DNA of 64,000 nucleotides from Acholoe squamosa (Eukaryota > Annelida > Polychaeta > Phyllodocida > Polynoidae): the NCBI GenBank assembly GCA_949317995.1, contig OX439040.1, forward strand, positions 74,559,972-74,623,971, in the 5' to 3' direction. A program made the position numbers and the translations under genes. Shown one piece after another: positions 11,241-24,100 of the stretch. The stretch's first letter is position 1. Each line of letters starts with the position of its first letter. Below the pieces are notes generated by a model. That model did not search any database, was not told the origin of the DNA, and saw only the letters and a program-made list of their open reading frames with translations.

Positions 11241-11743
11241 ATAGGATTCACATGATCCAGACAAAAGAAATTCGCCATTGAAAAGAGGGAATGCCTATTT
11301 AATCTTTCATTTCCTAATGTCAAAAAGTGATAGCTTCTTGTGCCTTCAAGGTCTATTGCCCACTCCACATTCATGAAGACATGGGAAAAAATCCTTTGTC
11401 CAGTAAGGATGAGAGAATACACTGAGTTGACATTTTCAAACATGACAGTTACAGGCTCTCCTAGGCCAAAACACTGATCTGGTCACTTAAGCAAATTAGG
11501 CACCTCATGCTTCACACCCACTCCCAGCAGGCAAAACAAAAAAGTCCATAACAAGTCCAAAAAGAGGCAAAACACTGAGATAAAAACCATGATGAGCAGC
11601 ACACAGAATCAAAGCGAGGTGATCATTATAAATAGTAATTAGGAATAACCTGAAATGCTTAATACTTGATTATTTGAGGGGAAACACCCAGGGCAGTTAT
11701 TTATTTCAAATTCCCATAATCATAACCAATCTTTCACTTTAAG

Positions 11744-11837
11744 ACATTCAACAAACATGCCAGAGGTTTTTCATTGGGAAGGATTTCTTTTCATTTTAAC
11801 CTACCTGACCTTATTTATTTTGTTATTGCTCAAGAAG
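11744..11837 (+). CDS. candidate host exon encoding a hydrophobic segment
   Basis: A pyrimidine-rich tract ending CTTTCACTTTAAG precedes an open stretch, and a consensus donor (AAG then GTGAGT) closes it at 11,838. The translation starts near an ATG (MPEVFHWEG), runs through a strongly hydrophobic segment (FLFILTYLTLFILLLL) and ends KK. This would suit a signal anchor or transmembrane helix followed by an intron. It lies on the same strand as the other exon candidates at 15.7, 23.1 and 52.5-53.0 kb, but nothing proves that they belong together. No family is recognised. Confidence 0.3.
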
Positions 11838-14800
11838 GTGAGTGTCATATTTCAGAGAATGATTTTTATAAGTAATAGATATTTCAATACCACTCTTCTG
11901 ACTGACCATCCAATGTCTATATTCCATATTTCCTGGGAACTATTATCTATAATTTTGTTAACCTAAAGATTACACAAGGCTTGTTTGATAAGTTGATGCA
12001 ACACATGTGTTAAAAGGGAGTGTGTCTGTTAAAACATGCTTTGAAAGGCATGGCTAGTGGCTTGATTTCTGAATATATATTGCTGAATATTTGGCCTTTC
12101 TATCATTCAAACAAGGGTTAGATCAAACCTCAGGCCAAGATTTAATTACAATGTGCTATGGTCCTAGTGAAATGCATTGTATTAGTATTGGTTCCATATC
12201 GGTTCTAGGGTATCGGAAATCATGCGCATATCCCTTTATTTTCAGAGGAATGGACATGGACATTAATTCTGGGCTGAATGGCCCTCATAAGACCCAAGGA
12301 CCTCCTGAAGCAGCATCCATGTGCTGTCAGGAACTGATAAGCAGGGCTCTCTCTGACCATGGCAAACTAATGAACCTCCCTCATGGACTAGCTGACATGA
12401 TGAGACTATGATTTATGTATTGGTATTTCTACTTTTAAAAATTGATATTATCCATCAAAACTCCTATGATACTTTTAAGCATACACATGCTTTCTTAAAT
12501 AAAGTAAGTGATGCTGGGGGATCCTGACATATTAAATCCTGTGATTGGTGCATGATGCTCTATCATACTGCCAGATCCTCAACATGATCTAATAATGCAG
12601 CCTCAGAGGTACTACTGGTAACTCACTAGTGCTGCCTTTAGGTTACTAGATAGCAATATTTGGCAGCTTTGATGTGGTACACACTTAATTGATATGCCTG
12701 AAGAATGTTGAAGTGGTAGAAGTACTGTATTCAAGTTACTAAAATGAATGATATAACAGTAAGAAAATGTGAACCTGAACTTTAATGTATTATGATTCTG
12801 TGAGGGTTAAAGCTCAAACAGTTGTCAAACACTGAGGTTAAAGTGAACGAGGGTGTTATCAAAACCATCTGCTGCCTGCCACATACTACAAAACACCATA
12901 CTACATCACAGATTGGTCTGAGAGCACAGTGAAGAGCAAAGTCAAGGACTTCACCCTAAGGGGCGTTAATTAACTGCAGCCTCATGCTCCTTGGTCCTGC
13001 TGATACACTAATGAAGTGGTGGCAAGTCAGCACTTGATGATCCTGCTGGACTGTATCAACCACACAGGACTGGCTTGATGCATGAGTATTGCCTCATGGC
13101 AACCACAGGCCATATACTTTGACAACAAAATCATGAAGTGCCCGTGGGTAATCTAACTTAGTAATGGAGCAATTGACACAGATTTATGTGGCTCTAGTCT
13201 GTAAGCTATCCCCACAATGCAATCAGAAGCATGCTGTATAAATTGCAGGTGTAAATTGATTAATGCGCAATAACCAAGTCTGAACTAAGAGAACTGCCAT
13301 ATGTCAATAGTGCTACTATTTAATAGACACATTTGGTACCAGAGGCTGAGTGAGCTTTATAGTGTTATAAACAGATTTGGCACCTGCTCTGGTTATAGCA
13401 GCAGTTTGGAGGTACCATGCAGACACAGGGACCTATTTATTCTGTGGCAGTATTTAGTTAGACAAATGAAATAATTCACCAATGTTGACTTGGGAGTGTG
13501 TCAGGGCAACGGTAGTCTCTCCGAGAGCTTTTACTAAAGCTGGTCCCATCGAATCCAACAACATTAAAAGTTTTATGATGTCTGGATAGAAACTGTTTCT
13601 AAATGTTAGCTTTTATGCTAGGCCTTGCCTCAGTCTAAATGCTTGATTACTGATATTCTGCTATGACAGGATAGCTGCTATATATTATGGTGTACACCAT
13701 CACTACCTGCAGACTATTCCGACAAGATTACAAAATCCATGATGACAGTCATATGGTGCACAACATTGCTAGCTGCATGTTTGGCCAAAATGATTGCCCA
13801 GATACTTAAGAAAGGAATATTTCTTCAACAATAAATGTGTTTTATATGGAAGCATTGACTCTGAGTAATGTAAAAGAAACATTAACCTTCAAATACTAAT
13901 ACACTTAGTCCTTGGGCCCATACACCTTTCAGATAGTAAACTCTGACAATGCTTTTAGGATGGGCAGATGCCCAATGAACTCAAATGACTAGCAATCCAA
14001 AAAGAGTTGACTGGTTCACTATCCAGGATTGCACTCATGAGCTCTATTGAGTCATCTAACCAATTCCTCAGCATTAATTAATCTAGAGACTACTACAAAA
14101 ATGCAATTATTTTTCGGAGAGGAAAATTCACACCAGAGAAACCATGTTTCAGCTGTTGAGGGTTTATGGACTAGTAAGTTGGTGGTTCTGAGCATGGCTC
14201 ATGGATACGTAGAGAGAAAATGAAATTTGGTTAATTAAAAATGTTGCAAATCCTCACTTTGATTTTGAAAAATCTTTACTTAAATTTCTCACTTATGAAT
14301 ATAAAGTGGTAGATTGAAGAACAGCTTTCAATACAAATCATTCTTTCATTGGTTTTCATACATCTATCTTCAAAACCTTATCAGAAATCATTATAACATC
14401 CAAATCCTATACTATCATCCTTTTCATACTAAGATGGATTATAATCCGCTAACAATATGGATTATAATCTGCTAACAAATGGAGACTGAGTATAGCACGT
14501 CCCACAATAGAGGAAACAATGGATTCCCTCTATTGCCCTGGCCCGGAGTTGGTGAACCCTCTCATGAGTGGGATTTTAATATCTGAGTCTTGGCTGAGGT
14601 GAAGATGGGCTCTCATTCATGTCATCATTAGAATGAGGCATAAATGGATTCACACACAGGATTGATGCATCATGATGGTCAGCGGAGCAATAATGTACAT
14701 CTTGCCAACACTTTGGCCTGATACCAATATTATCCCTAGGAGATTTTTATGCCATGGATTTTTAGTGCCATAAAGCATCAAGGCATCATCACAACCACTT

Positions 14801-15677
14801 GGCATGATGCAAAGATGCAACAATGGTCTTTAAAGGGTTAAAGCTTTGAATAGTGCATAAGCAGTTAAATTCCCTTCCTGCTGCTGCCAGAGCACAGATT
14901 ATCTAAAAGATCGAGCAGGTTCACCAATAACTCAGCATTAATGGGTATTACCTGAGGTTGGCAATCAGTTGAAAATGAACTCTTTAGGGCAGCCTGACAT
15001 TTACTGTGCTATGCCTATGAAACTTGATTGCAGCCTTGATGAGTAATTCTACTGCATCAACCTGATGCATAGATGCTGCATTGATGAAATATCTTCTGCT
15101 TAGATGAGAGTCTTCAGTACTGCAATCATGAGTTGAGATAATCAAACGGCATAGTGCAGTTGGTCCTTGGATAACTGAGGCATCTGTGTCGACACAATTG
15201 GGGATCTCAGACATCATAAACAACTGCCATGCTCTGTGATACTGGTGCACTTTACAATTGGGCAGCTTCAATAAAGAACTTCTAGCCCAGTAATTTACCT
15301 GAAATCAGGCAATAAGTCACTCTGAACATTCCAATCTTTCAGCACATTTCATGTCATTTCCTTGTGAAAGACAATCAGGCAAAAGAGTACTTAGAAATAA
15401 GCCTGAGGCTAAAAAGATGTTCCAGCTTACATGGTCCAAAAATCTGAGGCAATTCAGTCAGATTCTTTTTAATTTTTCTTTTAGGTCTAAATTTTATCTT
15501 GAAAGTTAGTCACCCACAAGTTGCTGCCATGCCTAACAGATAACTAAATTGAAATTAAATTAACCTGAAGCAAATATATTTTCTAACATTTTACTGAAGA
15601 AAATGGTCTAGCACTAGTCCTGTATTGCGAGGCTGGATCGGGTATTCTAAAGCATACTGATTTTGTTTCTCTAAAAG

Positions 15678-15787
15678 ATTTACAGTGCCACCAAGACAAC
15701 CTTTGGAAAGGGGTTTCAAGCTATTATAGATGAGTGTGACACTGGTACATGGTGCTGCTATGGTCTAGACCTAAACACCCCTCAGTG
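15678..15787 (+). CDS. candidate host exon, Cys-containing
   Basis: A pyrimidine-rich acceptor (TTTTGTTTCTCTAAAAG) opens a frame whose translation includes TTFGKGFQAIIDECDTGTWC and CYGLDLNTPQ. A moderate donor (CAGTG then GTAGCT) closes it at 15,788; without splicing the frame stops at once. The clustered Cys residues suggest an extracellular module, but I recognise no family. The call rests on splice-site shape and composition only. Confidence 0.22.
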
Positions 15788-18430
15788 GTAGCTGGTCTGT
15801 AAATGAAGTGAACCTGAAAATAAACTCTAGGTCAGATCAGGAGGGTGTTGCTCCTATTGTAAAAAGAGCTGTGAGTATGTGCCCTCTTTTCTAAACAAGT
15901 CGTGCACTGCTTCACCTAAGTACTTGCACTCACCACATTCATCTGAAAAGTCACCTGCCTTGTTTAAAATAGAGAGAGCTGCATTACCAGGTACCTACTC
16001 ATGTCACAAGCTCTATAGTTTATTATACTGACTGACTTCTCCCAACTAGGTACTCAAATCCCCCTTTTTTAGCACAGTGCTTGAATGACCACTTGTGAGC
16101 AACAAAAGGGACAAGTTATAGCTACATGAAAAGAAAGGACTGGAAACAAGGGCATTTTTAGCCAGCTCTTCCTTTTGCTATAGGAGCAACACCCTCCATG
16201 TCTCCAAAGCTCACTCATGTAGCGGGTATTGGGGCATTGTCAAGGGTCTTATAGAAGGGTACATGGGACTTTATAGAAAGGCTGAATAGTCTATGGTGTG
16301 GGTGACTGATAGGGGCATGGATCCTTTATACCCGAATGACTCCAAATCTCTCTGAACAACACCTTTATGCCCTCACAAGACTCTTGAACTGTCCAAATTT
16401 GGTGCATAATAACTACATGACCAAAGTCTCCTGTTCATTTTTTTGGGTCACTGGTTCAGCTTATGAATGCCCTATTTGTTATATATTAGAAGGTAGTGGC
16501 AACCCCAACAATGGTATGAACCCTGAGGCCCACCTATCAGCCGATCAGAAGTCTGATCATGTCTGCACTATGCCCCCAATATGAACCATGCACAGACCTA
16601 AAAAGCCGTCATGTGTGTGCTGCATTATTACAGCTGTGTTCTGCATTAAGATAACTTTGTACTGCTGGAGAGCTACTCATGCTGAAAGGGGCTAAGGTCC
16701 AAATGGTGCATCCAGATTGATGTGGATATTCTGCTTTACACAATGCATGGGTAGCAGTAGTTTATGGAAGCTGCCTGGTTGTAATGGTTCTAAACTACAC
16801 TCATACCAGAGAGTGCAGGCGCAGAACTCTTTCTGTGTCAACATGGTTGCCATCATCTGCAGCTGAAAGTTGATCCCTTTATGTTAATGTTGGAGCTGCT
16901 CATATATTGTAGATAGTCCGTGGATGTTTGCCAGAGGGAGGATTAAAATGGCATGCAACCCATAATGCTGTAATACATACCCCTAGGTATGAGCCAATTT
17001 TAAGTATGCTTCTGGCTTATTACTTGGTTTTATTGTTCAGGATTATAGTGAAAAGGTCAGGCCTTTAAGATCTGTTTAAGAACTTCCTCAAAGTCTGCCC
17101 CTGGCAAACCATTACCCACTGTACTCCTAAAATAAAACATACCATTTTAAGGAACACTTTCATGAAACTATTAGTTATAGGAGAACACCTGCATGGTGAT
17201 AGCTCATCCCTAATCTTACCAGATGGCAGGCACAAGTAGTCCTACACATTTGGGAAAAAGGGTTCCCAATGATCTGATTACTTAAACGAATCAGGTACTC
17301 TATGCCCCACACCCTGCCTCAGTTGGCATGATAAACAACAGCCTGAATCAGTGGAAAGTGCTTTTCCAAAATTAAATTTGGAATTACCGGCAAGGCTTAA
17401 TACTTGATAACACTCAGGTAACCACCATCTTTGGTCAATTCAAGGGTTCTGAATTCAGAAATCATAATGGAATTGCTGGGTTTCTTCTTATTTCTGAGAT
17501 ATTTGATGTTAAAGATGCATGAAATTTGATAAAAGAGCCAATATGAGTGAAACATTTGGCAGGAAGCTTATATTTTTTTACATTGTTAAATTCTTATATA
17601 TTCTGGATAATACATGTCTTCAACATCAAGAAAATGTGGTATATAGTCACTATGAACTGATTCATTGCCGATAAAAGAGTGGAGGGTCCTCTGTGACCAT
17701 GGCAACCTAATTAACCTCCTACAGGGCCTGCAAACACTCTTGGTCATACAATGGTATCTGTGTCTTACATTCCCCTTTTCCCTGTCCCATTTTTAAAATT
17801 TATATTAATTGTATGGCAAAAGCTGTTTAAAGAAAGCCCACGCCACTATATCCAATGTCAAAAAGAGTCTGAGCAAACCCTACTCTATAAAGAAAAGTTG
17901 CCTTAAAAAACCTCACCCAGGAGGAGCAGATCACCAAAACCACCTCTCACCCAGTAGAGACCAATCTGGATAATCTGGAGGTCTGAAAGATGAAATGGTG
18001 CATGGTCATGGAGAAGTAGTCCTTAATGTTGGAGAGGTTTCAGAGGATTATGGTGTCCCTTTTTAAAGTCGTTTATTGGGAACAAACAAGTACAAAATAT
18101 AAATATAATGTAAATGTTCTCCTAGCACCTACCAGATCATGTTATCAATAGATTAGAAGAAGTCTATACAGGCTTTGGAGGGATAGTTCATATATGATAT
18201 CATATTACAAATGGCTTTGTCTCCTGTTGGGGTGGAGACTCTGGACATAATTATCAGATTGTTCTGGAGACTTTGAATATCTCATTACCCGTTGGTGTCG
18301 GGTATAGTCAGTGATAAGGTCGATAGAGATCCATTGCCAAATAATGAGGCGAAGGTGGCTTTCATGCTACATGGGAGGTAAAATATGCTGTCTTGTCCAC
18401 ACAATGTCCCTCCTTTTGGACAGAATGGTG

Positions 18431-19308
18431 CACTGCAAAACTGGTGCTTAGATCCTAAACACAATTCTAAACATATGCTTGCAACGTTTTTGTAATCACA
18501 TTGATTTCCTAAACATGTTTAGCCAAACAATGTGCTTAGCTGAAGTGTTTAGAAATCTAGGTGTTTAGATATTGATGAAATTTTGTGTTTAGATGTTTAT
18601 GAATTTTTGTGTTTAGATGTCTAGTTGATTTGGTGGGAAGTAAGGGTTTGCAGATATGTATCCATTAAAAAAAAGGAATATTTTTTGTTTGTTTTCTCAT
18701 TTACTGGAGGACATCAGCAGGTATTTACTTGGCAAAGTCTCCCAAGATGTCAGCCATGGCTATATATACTTATATGTATATACTTCATTAGAATGAGAGA
18801 CTTGAGAAAGTACAACAGCTTGGTGGGAAGGACTTTGCTTTATCCTTTACAAAATAACATGAAATAGGTGTCAGCCATGGAGCTCATTGATTATTTTATG
18901 GTAATGATGCTGGTGTAAGTTGAATTTAGTCAGTTTTTTCTATTGCTGTTTCTATTTTCATGGCATTCAATGAAATTGCACTAGGATACACAAGGGGTTT
19001 GGGGATATTTGTCACAACATTTGATTATAACTGTGTGCAGATAGTCCATTCAGAAGTAGTGCTGCCACCTGGTGTGGATTTGACATCCAAGTATCTAAAC
19101 ATATTTATGTTTAAATATAAACACCTAGTATTCAAGTGTTTAATATCTAAACATCTAAACATGTTTAGCAAAAATGTTTATGTATTTAGACTAAAGTATT
19201 CTTTTCCTAAATGTGTAGTTGATGAGACACCTAACTGTCGTATATGTTTAGGTTTTAAACATGTTTAGACCTAAACATGTTTAAAATCTAAACTCCATTT
19301 TTGCAGTG
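18431..19308. mobile_element. non-autonomous TIR element with TAAACATGTTTA subterminal repeats
   Basis: The left end begins CACTGCAAAACTGG. The right end, in reverse, begins CACTGCAAAAATGG, and the match continues with TTAGAT and TAAACA steps. The subterminal regions on both sides (about 18,445-18,620 and 19,085-19,295) are dense with CTAAACATGTTTAG-like palindromes. The element is 878 bases and has no transposase; the two frames inside do not resemble proteins. Ends of the CACTGCAAAA type are compatible with hAT-like elements, but no 8-base target duplication is visible (GAATGGTG on the left, TGGCTCTC on the right), so the superfamily stays open. Confidence 0.65.
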
Positions 19309-19315
19309 TGGCTCT

Positions 19316-19803
19316 CTCGCTACAAGGGAATAACATATACCGGTAATATATGGAAGAGATAATAATAAATACCAGATGTACCGGTAATAAAATGTATTAA
19401 TATAATATTCATGTAATGAATGATCTAACACAGAACACATGAGTTTGGTGGGTTACTGACCTTGGGGCTATCAGCACCATACATGCCTTTATTAAAACAA
19501 CTATAATAATTAGTTGACAATAAGCATAGTCAGTAAAATGCATAATATAATAACAATAGTATAGTAATAACAATAGTAATAACAATAGTACTAACAATAG
19601 TAAAAATTAAAAAAAACAAGGGAATACCCAGCGTGGTGTTACCTGTACAGGTGATACGAGCCAATTGATGGTTACTTTGAAACCCCCCCTTATATACTGG
19701 AGGATTATTTACCATGACGTCATCGATGACCTCATAGATACCAATGCGCGCTGCAAGTAGTCCCTAACCGTCCGCGCCTAATTATATACGAGTGTATATA
19801 GTT

Positions 19804-19805
<2 letters not shown>
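19316..19805 (-). mobile_element. diverged YR-retrotransposon terminal fragment (fossil)
   Basis: This stretch aligns by eye with the 3' repeat region at 61,737-62,189. Shared steps, in order, are GGGAATAA, GTAATAAAATGTATTAATAT, a GGTTTGGTG-like block, CATACATGCCTTTATTAA, an A-rich tract with AACAATA repeats, CCAGCG-GGTGT, a ccaattgatggtta-like block, CTTATATA, GACGTCA, ATACCAATGCGCGC and GAGTGTATATAG. It carries no coding part. The moderate similarity implies a related but different subfamily or an older copy. Confidence 0.6.

Positions 19806-19870
<65 letters not shown>
19806..19870. repeat. (AT)n microsatellite
   Basis: About 65 bases of AT dinucleotide directly after the YR-like fragment. 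At 61.7 kb a related element end also abuts an AT run, so these elements may land in or beside AT tracts. Confidence 0.95.
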
Positions 19871-19871
<1 letters not shown>

Positions 19872-20119
19872 TATTCTGATTGGTTTAATCTAGCATTGTT
19901 TACATGAAAGTATTACACATGAAAAGTTTTTTTTTAACTCCAGGATCTATTGTCCATTTTAGAACTAACAATATATATATACGTGCAATTTTGCCTGATC
20001 ATATAAGAAGGCAAGTTACTTCAGGACTTCATTTTCTTCAGATAACTTCAGATTCATTTTGTTATCTATACATGTATACCAATTCCAATTCCAATTCAGT
20101 TTTAGCTCAGATAAGCTGG

Positions 20120-21140
20120 TTCAAAGCGGGCAGAATACTATTCATGGTTTTAGGTTGGGCAAATGGTGGGTTTCCAGGCAGGGCCACATTGGGTTGCCCT
20201 AATAGGGCAAATTGAAGTTAGACTGTTGGGCTCCTGACAGTTTTTGTCCTCAGCAAGTTGTGTGGGCCACATAAGGCTAACTGATTTAGGCACAGAGCAG
20301 CTTCAGAATGGTCAAACACCTTGGGCACAGATTGGTTTCAAAGTGGGCACCCCGGATCAGGCATAGATCAGTTCCAAAGATAATTCCACAGACAGGGCTG
20401 AGGATGGGTTTGCACAAGGCATACTGAGCTGGGAGTTTTGAACTTTGACACTAGATGACCCCACTATGTCTGATGTACACCTTTCCTCCCAAGTCAGTAT
20501 TGGTTTTCTCTAGTATAATATAACAGAAATAGGCTAATGAATCATATAAATCATAACAGTACACAAATTTTGGAGTTTGGATCTACTTGCAAAATACATT
20601 TGAAATGTGCAAAGTTAGGTGATGTCAGCAGTTTTTACTGTGACTACACCATTCCTGTGGTAGTCATTTTATATTGAAGTATGCTACCCATTGGGAGGCA
20701 CTATGAACTTGAAGGCTAGCATGTTACTGGACTAGGTCTGGTTGACATGCCTTGGCCAACTAAGTTCGAATTGATGATTGGATATAGTCACTGTATTATG
20801 ATGATGGGAAGAGTAATACAGTATGTTTAGTCTCCTTCCCAATATGAAGGCCAAGGGGAGGGGCTAGCACCTGAAGGCTAGCAGAGCATATTCAAGGTTC
20901 AAAATATTGACCAGATGGCGCCATGTGATCAAAGTGGGCAGCCCACTTTCAGCCAGACCAAAAACCCATGTTGAACCCAAACCCACTCTGAGACTGGTCT
21001 GTGCCCGTATTGGTTAGCCCAGTGTGGTCCACACACCTCGCCGAGGACAGAAACTGTCAGCAGCCCATCGGTTAGCCCATTGCAGCCCACATCCGAAGCC
21101 ACACCAAATACAGTGTGGGCCATAGTAGGGCCACACCACC
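20120..21140. repeat. degenerate long inverted repeat, about 200-base arms
   Basis: The left arm (about 20,130-20,375) and right arm (about 20,930-21,140) are reverse complements at roughly 70% by eye. The best block on the left reads CTGACAGTTTTTGTCCTC followed by GTGTGGGCCACA; the right arm in reverse reads CTGACAGTTTCTGTCCTC followed by GTGTGGACCACA. GGGCACAGA and AGTGGGC steps also match. The space between has no gene. It is probably an old TIR transposon, but neither its exact ends nor a target duplication could be set. Confidence 0.5.
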
Positions 21141-24100
21141 TTTGCTACCTGGGTAGAATGACATGTATTTTGGTTCTGAAATTCTACTGATCCAAGCACT
21201 GCCATTTCAAATGTACCTCCTGATTGACAAAATTGAGACAAGCCTGTTAGTATCCTCACAGAGATCCTGACAGAATTTAGAACCTTTCAGAACAAGTAGC
21301 AGCCACTTCCAAAGAAAACAGCATCAAAGCCAATGTGATCATTCAAACAAATTTCTCCCTGCACCCAAAACCACCCCAAGCAGGCAGCAGAACAATTCAA
21401 TGCCCATAAGGATTAAAAACCATGATTGAAGGGGTGGAAAACACTTGGACCTTTTAGAAATTATGTGAATGCGATTGTGATCTGTAATTGTTAATAAACA
21501 ATCTCCTTTATTAGAAACCCATTTCAATATTACTCATGAAATTCTTTCTCATGTATCAGTGGCTAACAATTCTGAGGGACAGTAATTATTTCAATGACTG
21601 TTAATCCATTCCCATCGTTATTTCCCCTTTCCACTCTACTTGACCCACAGAGGCTCAGGTTTGTTATGGATTCCATTTACATTACAGTGACTTTGTCTGT
21701 GATTTAACTTTTTTACAAGGGCATCATAGTATTAGTGCACCAAATGTCTAAAGTATTATTCTTCCTGTGAAGTATTTCTTCAGAGATAAAGTGAACGGTA
21801 AAATGAAGTTCAGGCATTTGAATATCTTGCAGGGCTGGTATTGCTGATTTTGGACATAATTTAGACACACCTTGATCATCTATGACCTTGTGAGCCTACT
21901 TTCTCCTCTTTGGGGAGCATAATTATATGTAAGAGCTTCAGTCCAAAGAGTCTTCAATCGAAGCAGCTGCAATGTGCATTAAGTCAGCATGAAACAATAA
22001 GATACCAGTAACACATTTTAGGTAGCATAATACTTTTTCTGTGCACAACTATCAAAAAAGACCATATGGATACAAAAGTTACAGGATATTAAATTTGTTA
22101 GAACACATATCAACATAACAAAGACTAGCGTGAGGAAGGTGCTCAAGAGAAATTATAATTCAAAACTATCCAGGAAAGGAAATTCCATATAGAGCTGTTA
22201 TGCCTCTCTGTAGGGCAAAAAGATGGTTTTGTAAACCAAGCTATTCATCTAACACATCTACAGCCACTATTGTAGATCTCCTATCTTATGTTGATTTGGT
22301 TTCAAGCCATCCTGCCTCCCCATACCACAGCAGTTTCTTCAACCACTCTTTAAGCCTTTAAGGGCCACCAAACCATTAATGCATCGTGCCCTTTGATCTT
22401 CGTGATGTGTGAATGAAGCCCTGGCGGACCTGCCACATATATCAACACTATATATCTATCTGCCAAAGATAACATGATGTTGGTGAGGCGTCCAAGTTAA
22501 TGAGGCGTCCGTGACAGAAACTCAGTTCACAACTGATTTTTTCTCCATAAATCAGAAAATAGTTGGCCTGTGAGAAAGATATAAATAAACTTACCAGGGC
22601 TACATTCATGCACCCTGCCTACCCTACGGGGTTGTTTCACTGCCAGAGGGTTTGCATAAAGCAGCACTTAAGTTCTGGTGAGCAGACTCATCAACACTTC
22701 ATTGGTGCCTGGACTTTGTTACCAACAGTTAATGAATATTAGATTTGAAATAATAACATCAAGATTCTGCTGTATTTTCATACTTCTGTCATCAGTTGGT
22801 CTGGGGGAGGTAGTGCATGGGTGGAAACAAACAAAGAGCTTCATCATAACAGTACTTCCTTTTCTAATAATGTTGGCACAGTGGCTTTAATTGGGAGGCA
22901 TGCTGTGAATTCATGTTGCTCCTGATTCAAAAGTTACTCTCAGTAATCCTTTCCCAACAGAATGAAATATGCCCTTGTTTCCTAGTTTCCTAGGCTGATT
23001 TCTATCAGAATGCCTTATTGTCTTATCACAAGATCAATGAACAAAATAATAATCTCGTACTAATCATCAAACAACAGATAAAGAAGGTCTGCCCCTGCCC
23101 AGTTTATTGTACTCTTCATCTCAATTCTCTAGAGTTTTATATGTTGATAGTTACTCTCAGTTAGGAGGCTATATCTTAACATGCTCTGACTGCTCAACTT
23201 CAAATGTGACACTTCCTGCGAAAAAGGGGCTTAGTGCAGAGGGTTCTAAGACCCCTTGTCCCAGGTCATGTCACAAATGTAGTGGGGAAACTTAATTTAG
23301 TGACATAACAACACAAGATCAGTGGCAATACTGTGCCATACTATGTCCGCAATACTATATCCGCTCTAGCAAACTCTAGATAATGACCACATAATTGCTG
23401 ATTGTATAGAGCCGTTGCAGGGTACTGCCTACAAGCAGCAACTCTACTTTTGAATTTTCAAATCATAGTATTGTGTGCAGTTGTAGTATGAAGAAGTGGC
23501 CTGGACTAATCAGCCTGACATCAGCCCTTCTGTCTCAGATGAGATTTGCCAACAACAGCCATATTGAATTTCTCTTGTCTAAATTGCCTCTTGCAATGTT
23601 TTGGTAAAAGTCCTACAGAGATCCAGGATACCTGATGGGCTCAGGATGGTTAAATGGCTGAAATCCAATAATTTAATAGCCTGATTAGTCTTTAACATGA
23701 AATGGCCTCCTCAGGAGGGACAATAGCCTTGATATCTCTTTCTGCAAGCCTAGGCATATTTTATGAATGTCGGCAGAATGTATGGACTGAATTGTCAAAA
23801 TCCATTTCAATTCACTTATCCTAAGTCAGTTGGGATTTATTCATAAGCTAATTTCATAAGGGCTCCCTTGACGAATATGGCTTTGTGGGTTTATGAAAAG
23901 GTTTTTATGAGGGGGATGCTGTGACAGAGATGTATCACCTCACAGTAGGTATCACGCCTTATTTCAGGGTGTCTCCCTGCCTTCTCACTGACTTATTCCC
24001 GCTTAACTCTGAAATAAGAAATCCAAGATGTGTGAAACACCAATATTCTGGTGCATTCTAGGTCTGTACCTCAGTAGGGGCTCACCTTTTTGTTATAGGA

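Larger units (their letters stand above)
11241..18430. other. long non-coding stretch with two weak exon candidates
   Basis: Apart from the candidate exons at 11,744-11,837 and 15,678-15,787, I see no gene. Old diverged repeats are present: the phrase CTGACCATGGCAAACTAATG near 12,352 recurs in altered form near 17,693. A 20-odd-base unit (GGATTATAATC then GCTAACAA) is doubled near 14,434-14,481. A piece of the GATGCAT foldback family lies near 12,975-13,105 and another near 14,640-14,845. Confidence 0.5.

Noticed and set aside
11090-11443. 117-codon frame on the - strand
   Set aside because: Mostly the right arm of a foldback element; no family resemblance.
12091-12411. 106-codon frame on the + strand
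   Set aside because: Its later part is a dispersed repeat that recurs near 17.7 kb; no domain seen.
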